A DNA stretch of 64,000 nt from Shinisaurus crocodilurus (Eukaryota > Chordata > Lepidosauria > Squamata > Shinisauridae): assembly GCA_021292165.1 (NCBI GenBank), contig CM037876.1, positions 203,815,200-203,879,199 on the forward strand, read 5' to 3'. Below the pieces are notes generated by a model. That model ran no database searches and was not told the origin of the DNA. It saw only the letters and a program-made list of their open reading frames with translations. This document shows, in pieces, positions 57,532-64,000 of the stretch; the stretch's first letter is position 1, and the number at the start of each line of letters is the position of its first letter. Made by a program: the position numbers and the translations under genes.

Positions 57532-59400
57532 ATGCCATCCTGGACTGGAATGCCTACTCAAGATGGCAGCAGGGGCACGTCATAGGGCTGGCTTTATAAT
57601 TAGACAGAGTAAGGTGGCTGTCTCAGGCAGGAGATGCTAAGGAGCAGGGAGCGGGCAGAGCTGTGTGTGCCACACAGCCTGTTCAGTTCCCTCTAAGGTA
57701 GCCTGCTGCTCTCAGGTAAAGTGGAGGTCACTGTCCACTTCACTTCACCAGGGTTTACTTCACCAGTGTTAAAGTAAAAATTCAACTGCCAGTCTGGTTG
57801 GCTTTTGTACATGGAATGGGCACCAGGAAACATTTTCGCATCACCTTCAGAGCCAGGGCCCTGTATACTTATATGTCACATTTGCCCAATGGATATACTG
57901 GCTCAGTATAGCTTCAGATAACAAACTTTGATTTTTTGCTTTTGCTTTTAACGGAAGAGTTTTTTTATTTGTAATTCAACAATACAAAAGAAGTAATTTT
58001 TCAAACATAAATAAATTAAAACAGAGAGTAACCGTAAATATAAGAGCTGGTATGGGTTAAGATGTTTTGACCATATAAATTGGAAAGACAAATATACTAG
58101 ACCTTTTGTTAGCAGAAGGTTGGTTTGTGAGGAAAACTGGTCACAGTGTTCCTCATGCTTTTTAAGCAGTCAGAGCCACACCCTTGAAACGTTTCACAGT
58201 TTGATTTTCTCCTGAAAGGTGTTCTAAAAGTGGGTGAATAATTTAGAGGCTAGACAATGAGCTGGTTCACACATAACAAGAAGCCACCATGGATGATGGG
58301 TGGGAAGGGAGTGGCTGAGGCTCTCAGCCCAACCAGGCCTCCCTTCCCTGGAAACATTTATATGTGCTCAAGGGCACATCTAAATTGCTGCCAATGGGAG
58401 GGAATTATTTTTCTTCCATCTATGGATGGAAGAAAAATACTGAAAGCCACGCCTCCCTCTGACTTCTGCCCTGTCGCTGTCGGCAAGCCTCTGATTTCAG
58501 ATGCTCTGCTCTGAGAGTATAAGATTGCTCTGTAATTCAGTATTTCATGAAATGAAGTGATTTTCTGTCACTCTTCTTTTACTTCTAGATAACTTGTTAA
58601 TTTTTTACGTTACAGTCATCTCTTGGCATTGTTTTTCTTAGCCATTCATCAGTTGAGATCTCTATCTTTCATATAAATCTTGCATAAAATAATTGATTTA
58701 TGTTTTCCCCCCCCTTTATAACAGTTTAAAAATACATTTTTATTTATATCCCACCTTTCTGTGCTTAAATCAAATTGAAGGCAGCTTTCAAATAAAATAT
58801 AAATCTCAACAAAAAAATAAAAACAATCTTGCTGTCACTATCATATTAAAGACTGTTTCTACATTTTCTTTCTTTCTTTCTTTCTTTCAGTGTCTCTTGT
58901 GAAAGTCAATATACCAATGTGTCCAAATTTACAGCATAATCAACACCATTTTGGAACAGCTGAAAGCAAAAGCAAACCAACTGCAAATGTTTTGTTACAC
59001 TGTTATTTCTAAATTTGGAAGTGTGAAAATCATTCCCCCCGCCCCCGTGATCATGTTTTAGTCTTGTGCACTACTTTTTCCTGCAAATATAGTTTCAGCA
59101 GGAAACAACATGTAGTAATGTGATGCCATCGCATGCAGAGTTTAAATATGCATCAATATTCATGGCACCTATGTTATTTTAGAAGATTTCATAGACCATA
59201 TCTAGATTGCTGTCCATAGTCTTTTTAAGGCTGAATTTTCTCCCAAGCATTAGAGATCAACAATAACGACATTGAAAGCAATGAAGTAATCCAGTTTTAT
59301 TTTTTTAAGCCTATATTTCAGAAGATCTAAGAACTCAGGAATTCACTTGTTAACTGCCCAGCTAAAAATGTGCAAGAGCACCAGTTTTCACATTGTCTTA
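57532..59400. other. Non-coding intronic sequence, no gene seen
   Basis: A dispersed repeat fragment (57590-57800) is shared in inverse orientation with 49240-49345. A (TTTC)n tract lies at 58865-58889. AT-rich sequence dominates 57890-58090. No exon-like segment was seen before the BRSK2 exon. Confidence 0.45.
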
Positions 59401-59435
59401 CTTTGCAGTCTATGCAGATGTCTGTCTGCGTATAA

Positions 59436-59639
<204 letters not shown>

Positions 59640-61194
59640 TGAGTACAGCAGTTTAAGTCACATGGCACAGAAGTGGGACCTGCAACAAAATCTGGCAGTG
59701 TATCCTCTTCATTGCCTTACAGGAGGTTAGGACAATTCACTCCCCGCCCCCATTCCCCATTTTCCATTCCCAATAGTTACCATTCTGTGGCTCCTGGATG
59801 CCACTGAGCATGCCCAGTCCTCATTGGGCTGTTTTGAAGGGATAGGTTGCCTTTGTGAGAGTTTAAAAAGATATTTTGTACTTCTGTACACTTTGGGATT
59901 CACCCAAGCATACTGACGCCTCCCTCTTGTTTCTCAGTGGATCCATTTTGCCTCAACTCTTGTCAGCACTCAACCACCTGAGTTCAATATTAGAGGGAAT
60001 GATAATATGTGATGCTTATGGCAGAAGATTATATAGCAGATCAGCATCTAGATTCTTGAAAGCTCTTGGGCGTTTTACAGGCCATTAGCTAGTCAATGGT
60101 AAGGGTTTGGAATCCATTGTACCATGTGTTTACAGCTGCCAGCCCATATTACCGCCTTGCTATGTTAGTCACACACATGTTCATGCTGAAGGCTGTCCAT
60201 GGCCTTTGTTCAGCTACATTCTGTAATATGCAGTATGTTGAGTGGCTCACATCTGATTATTGTTGTACACTAAACCCTTTTTTCCATGGTGAGCTTGAAG
60301 TCAGGGAGCACCTACTGTCACATTCATTTACAGTGAACACTTTAATAAGGAAAATCAAAGCCCAATGGGTCTAGTGGCTTAATTTATAAGGGTCTTGGGG
60401 GCACTTGCCAATAAATAAGAATAATATGTGTCATATTGAGCCTTCTCCCTGAAGAAACCTGGGACAATTACCAATTCAACAAACTCATTTTATGGCATCC
60501 TTGGGTTATAGAAAACCTTCTGGTATTTGGCAGCCTTGCCTAGACCCCTTCTGGGCATTTGAAGCACTGTTGCCTTTAATTTCCTTTCCAGTAGGGAGTA
60601 ATTTGCTTTATCAGTCTGTTATTGATACTCACTTGGATGATTTAACTGTTGAGTATAGTTTAACCTGTAACTTGCAGGCCATGTTTTAGATTGAACCAGT
60701 TTCCACTTACTGATTTAACAAGTTTGAGTAATTTTTAAATTACACTGAAATTGAGTTTTTGCTACCAATTGGAATGCACGGTTTCTTTACAGCTACTGAC
60801 CCATAACAGTACACTTATTTCTCAGTAATACTGTTTCCTAAGCTTTGATTGGCAGAGAATGGTGATTTACATAATGGATGTAAGGATGTTTCTCAATACG
60901 GTTGGCATTAAATTGCCTTCTTCAATCTGATAGGCTAAGGACTACAGTGAGATGAAAAGTGTGCATTGCATAACCACTGTGTTGATATATAAGTGTGCAA
61001 TGATTATAGAGACTATCTTTGCTTGACTGACTGCAGCCTGTTATCCCTATAACAAAAATATGTGCTCTATTATCTTACTGACAGACCCTTATATGCATGG
61101 ATTGCATCTTTCTTTTGATAGAGAAGGAAGGGAAAACATAGGTAAGATATAACACATGTCTACAGGTCTGTGCTGAGTCAAACTTGATCTGCGG

Positions 61195-61715
61195 AACAAT
61201 CCTATGCATGTTTATTTAGAAGCAAGTCCTATAGTGGGGCTTAGTCCCAAGTAGGTATGGAGGAGAGAATCGTTTGGTCCAAATTTTTATATGAATTTAC
61301 CCAATTCACACTTCTCAAACTTATACATGAACTAGAATGAACTTATGTCCTGAAATGCATACTTTTCAGAATTTTGCAATGCAGTTTGCAACTCAAAAAA
61401 ATATGCACAAGAATGTATATATTAATACGCACAAAAGCACATTATGTTAGGGCAAGAATCACTTTTCCTAGTGTGTACACTAGAAAAGGTGTGTACAAAA
61501 ATGTGTATATTAGGAGAAATGTGCATGAAAATGTGTATGAATTTTCGTTCCCAGACATTTTCGTTTGCCAGATTCACAAACTGATGATGTAGAAATAGGC
61601 CGAAACAAACTTACGGTCGGGAAACTGAGTGAAACTGAGATTGACAGATTCACCCATCTCTACTCCCAAGTTAAGGTGTATAGGGTGGCAGCATTAATCT
61701 GCAGTTGAGCTACAG
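61195..61715. mobile_element. Short interspersed repeat interrupted by a hAT MITE
   Basis: AACAATCCTATGCATGTTTA...GGGGCTTAGTCCCAAG (to 61251) continues as TTAAGGTGTATAGGG from 61671. Removing the hAT element between them restores the order seen in the family at 7690 and 55811. This shows that the hAT MITE is the younger insertion. Confidence 0.6.
61252..61662. mobile_element. hAT-type MITE nested in another repeat
   Basis: Ends TAGGTATGG and (inverse) CATCTCTA, with 8-bp flanks GTCCCAAG (61244-61251) and CTCCCAAG (61663-61670) matching at 7 of 8 positions. The interior has repeated AAAATGTGTATA-type words (about 61405-61530). TAGGGATG-like ends suggest kinship with the foldback element at 32386. 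Confidence 0.65.
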
Positions 61716-63054
61716 TATCTACACTAGGGCGGGGGGGGGGGACCAGGCAATATCTTTATGTATCACTGGAAGTTATGTTTGCACAGAGAAGAGATTTTTA
61801 CCCAATCATAAAATGATACAAATGTGAGTGGTGACAGAAGTTATGCACCCTGGCTCAGCTGGCATCATGGTTTTCCTCTCTGGGTTAAACCGATCTGACC
61901 CTGTGCCCTCTGCTCATTTTCCTCTAATGCCTTGGTCTGCTGCATCTACCCAGGTGAAATTATTTTCCACTAGGTTTGTATTTTGGTGCAGAGCTATTTG
62001 ACCATTTGCAGGACATCTGCAGGACATATTTTGTACAGTTGCACATTTCCCCATGAGGTATAGGAGCGGGGTGGGGGAGAAAAAAAAGACAATTGTTTGG
62101 GTGTTTCAGACAGGCAAATCATGTGCAGAGAAAGCATGGGAGGGCAGACCTTTCTGGTTTGGGATATCCTGTTGATTGTTGAACACAGAGTTGGTTCCAA
62201 TAAGGCAGCAAGGAATGGTAGCCTTACAGTCTAGAGGCAGTGCATGCATTGTGAACCAACACATACAGGTTTTGAGTCGTACTAAGCTACAATTGTAGTT
62301 TACTGAAAGGACTGGTGACAGGATATGGGGTAGACTGAATGCCAAGTCCAGAGAAAATAGGCAAGTAGCACAGATGGGTTTATAACAGTCAACAGAGCAC
62401 AAGGGAGAGCTGACAGAAATCAATAAGTGCTTGAGGGCCCAATCTGAAACTCATTAATTTTAATGAAGAGAGTCCCACTTACTTTGGTAGCCACTGGATC
62501 AGGCCAAGAGATTTTTTCCTTATTAAACTATATGACCAAACTCATAAGTCCTTTGGACTGATACTTCATCAGTCCAGCAGACACTTACAGTTTCACAGTT
62601 AACAAAAAGGCCTGCAGGTTATTGCTTACACGATCAAAGATGCCTTATTTTAATAGGCTGTGGTTTTATTTTTTGCTTTTGCTTGGCAGGCTCTATGTAA
62701 TTGGTGCTATGATACTGGAAGATGCTCAGGATGTTTTCTCACTGCAACCCACCCAACCACCCTTTTTTGAAAAGAAATACATGTTCCAACCACTTCTTAA
62801 TATGGTCTTGTTCTAATTTACCATTCTTCATATAATTGTTTCTATAGAACTGTTGAATATGCAGTGCAGTGGTGGCTGGTGTCCCTTGTGGCTGGTGGGT
62901 TGGTGGGAATGCTGCATGCCAATAGTGGATGGGGCCACTGCCACAAATGGGTGAAGTCACTTCTTGCCATGTAACCCCTACACACATATTCAAACACAGG
63001 CCCATTCACATCCCATTCTCACACACAATCACAAACCATTCTCACACACACCAT

Positions 63055-63108
<54 letters not shown>
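63055..63108. repeat. (TC)n(AC)n compound microsatellite
   Basis: About twelve TC units followed by about fourteen AC units. Frames with Ser/Leu and Thr/His runs here are artefacts. Confidence 0.95.
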
Positions 63109-63110
<2 letters not shown>

Positions 63111-63382
63111 CTCATACCCTTCGCAGATGGGTGTGAATGGTGCAGAGATCACCTGTGGAGAGCTCCCTCTTTATGGCATGCTGAGCTGAGGGGTTTATTT
63201 AAACCTCTCTGCCCAAGCCTCACAATGGAGACCTCTCTGCAGCTGAGCTGAGCTGTGATCACTGATCGAAGATAACAGGGGTTACCTTGCTGAATGCTGG
63301 AGAAGTAGACTAGATAGGACCATTGCCCACCTACATCTCCCCTTACTCACCTGGATCTGGATCAGCTAACCGTGCCAGTGAG

Positions 63383-63549
63383 CAGGGCCGGTGCTACCAT
63401 TAGGCCAACTAGGCAGCTGCCTAGGGCGCAGGGCTAAAGGGGGTGCCAGAAATGCCTTGGGGAGAAAAAATATAGCGCTCTCAAGTGGGAAGGGGGGCGC
63501 TAAATATCTGATCTTGCCTAGGGCACCAAACTGCCTTGCACCGTCACTG
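63383..63549. mobile_element. hAT-type MITE (CAGGGCCGGTGC family), copy 2
   Basis: A 167-bp element starts CAGGGCCGGTGCTACCATTA and ends CCTTGCACCGTCACTG, with exact 8-bp TSDs CCAGTGAG at 63375-63382 and 63550-63557. By eye it matches copy 1 (1796-1960) along its whole length with few differences, both carrying CTCAAGTGGGAAGGGGGGCG, so this family moved relatively recently. Confidence 0.88.
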
Positions 63550-64000
63550 CCAGTGAGTCTCAGGAGTGTCTCCAGGCAGCAGCTGCTTTTCTTCATTCTC
63601 GAACTGCCTCCAGCCTGTCGAGCCTGTCCACTTGCCACACCCACCAACTGCCACTACCTGACCACCTTCCTCCTCCACCTCTCTACAGTACAGGCTGCTG
63701 AGCCAATCGGAAGCCTTATGGGCATCCTAGTGGATGCCCAATTTCCAAAAAGAAATGCTGGGTCCTGCACAAATGCAGGAGACCCAGTTAGGCTCATATT
63801 TGGGAGACAGGGGGAGTGGTCTTCCCAGATGCCCTGGTGTGCTGATTACTAATGCTGAACTGGAGGAATGTTTTGAGCATATGCAGCCACCACACATGCT
63901 CATTAGTCCAGCTGTCAAGTTTCTAATGCAAGACAGAATTAAGGACCTGACCAAGAAGGAAGGAAGTACTGTACTGTAAAATAACTTGCTGGGGAGCAGG

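Noticed and set aside
63383..63979. Coding exon near the window end (frames of 153 and 81 codons)
   Set aside because: The first runs through a hAT MITE; the second has no recognisable domain and no clear splice context.

Overview
The window reads as vertebrate intronic DNA, most likely from a squamate reptile (lizard-like). Only two segments look like functional coding sequence. They are adjacent exons of one plus-strand serine/threonine kinase gene, BRSK2 (SAD-A, an AMPK-related brain kinase): 38495-38580 and 59498-59638. Together they give 75 complete codons plus a split Cys codon, running from helix alpha-C through the hinge to just before the HRD catalytic loop. A 20.9 kb intron separates them. 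Sequence before 38495 should be an upstream intron (or, far upstream, 5' flank). Sequence after 59638 is the start of the next intron. I saw no exon for the glycine loop/VAIK lysine or for HRD/DFG.

The squamate assignment rests on the repeats. There are young CR1 LINE copies, tRNA-derived SINEs of a type common in lizards, L2-clade LINE 3' ends, and many short palindromic DNA transposons. No Alu, B1 or mammalian L1 is seen. Several transposons can be delimited to the base because their target-site duplications (TSDs) survive: exact 8-bp TSDs at nine hAT-type insertions, TA at three Tigger/mariner-type insertions, and TTA/TAA at two Harbinger-type insertions.

Layout. 1-38494: intron with hAT elements, a 1 kb GC-rich Tigger-like element (8839-9836), two 5S-rRNA/CR1 composite SINEs (11907-12080, 12761-12936), an octamer-rich element (24103-25465), an interrupted L2 copy (27925-29545) and a 1.4 kb foldback element (32386-33758). 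38495-38580: BRSK2 exon. 38581-59497: intron with one CR1 inserted antisense inside another (40088-42260), a GAGTC-rich hAT element (44602-45291), a foldback fragment of a METTL5 retrocopy (45353-45646) and a GC-rich hAT element carrying a minisatellite (51425-52340). 59498-59638: BRSK2 exon. 59639-64000: intron with a hAT element nested in another MITE.

No rRNA gene, functional tRNA gene, CRISPR array or operon is present. The most unusual items are the METTL5 inverted retrocopy, the 5S/CR1 composite SINEs, the self-nested CR1, the one-armed hAT element that keeps its TSD, and a tandem splice donor at the first exon. Family names come from memory of consensus features, not from a database search.
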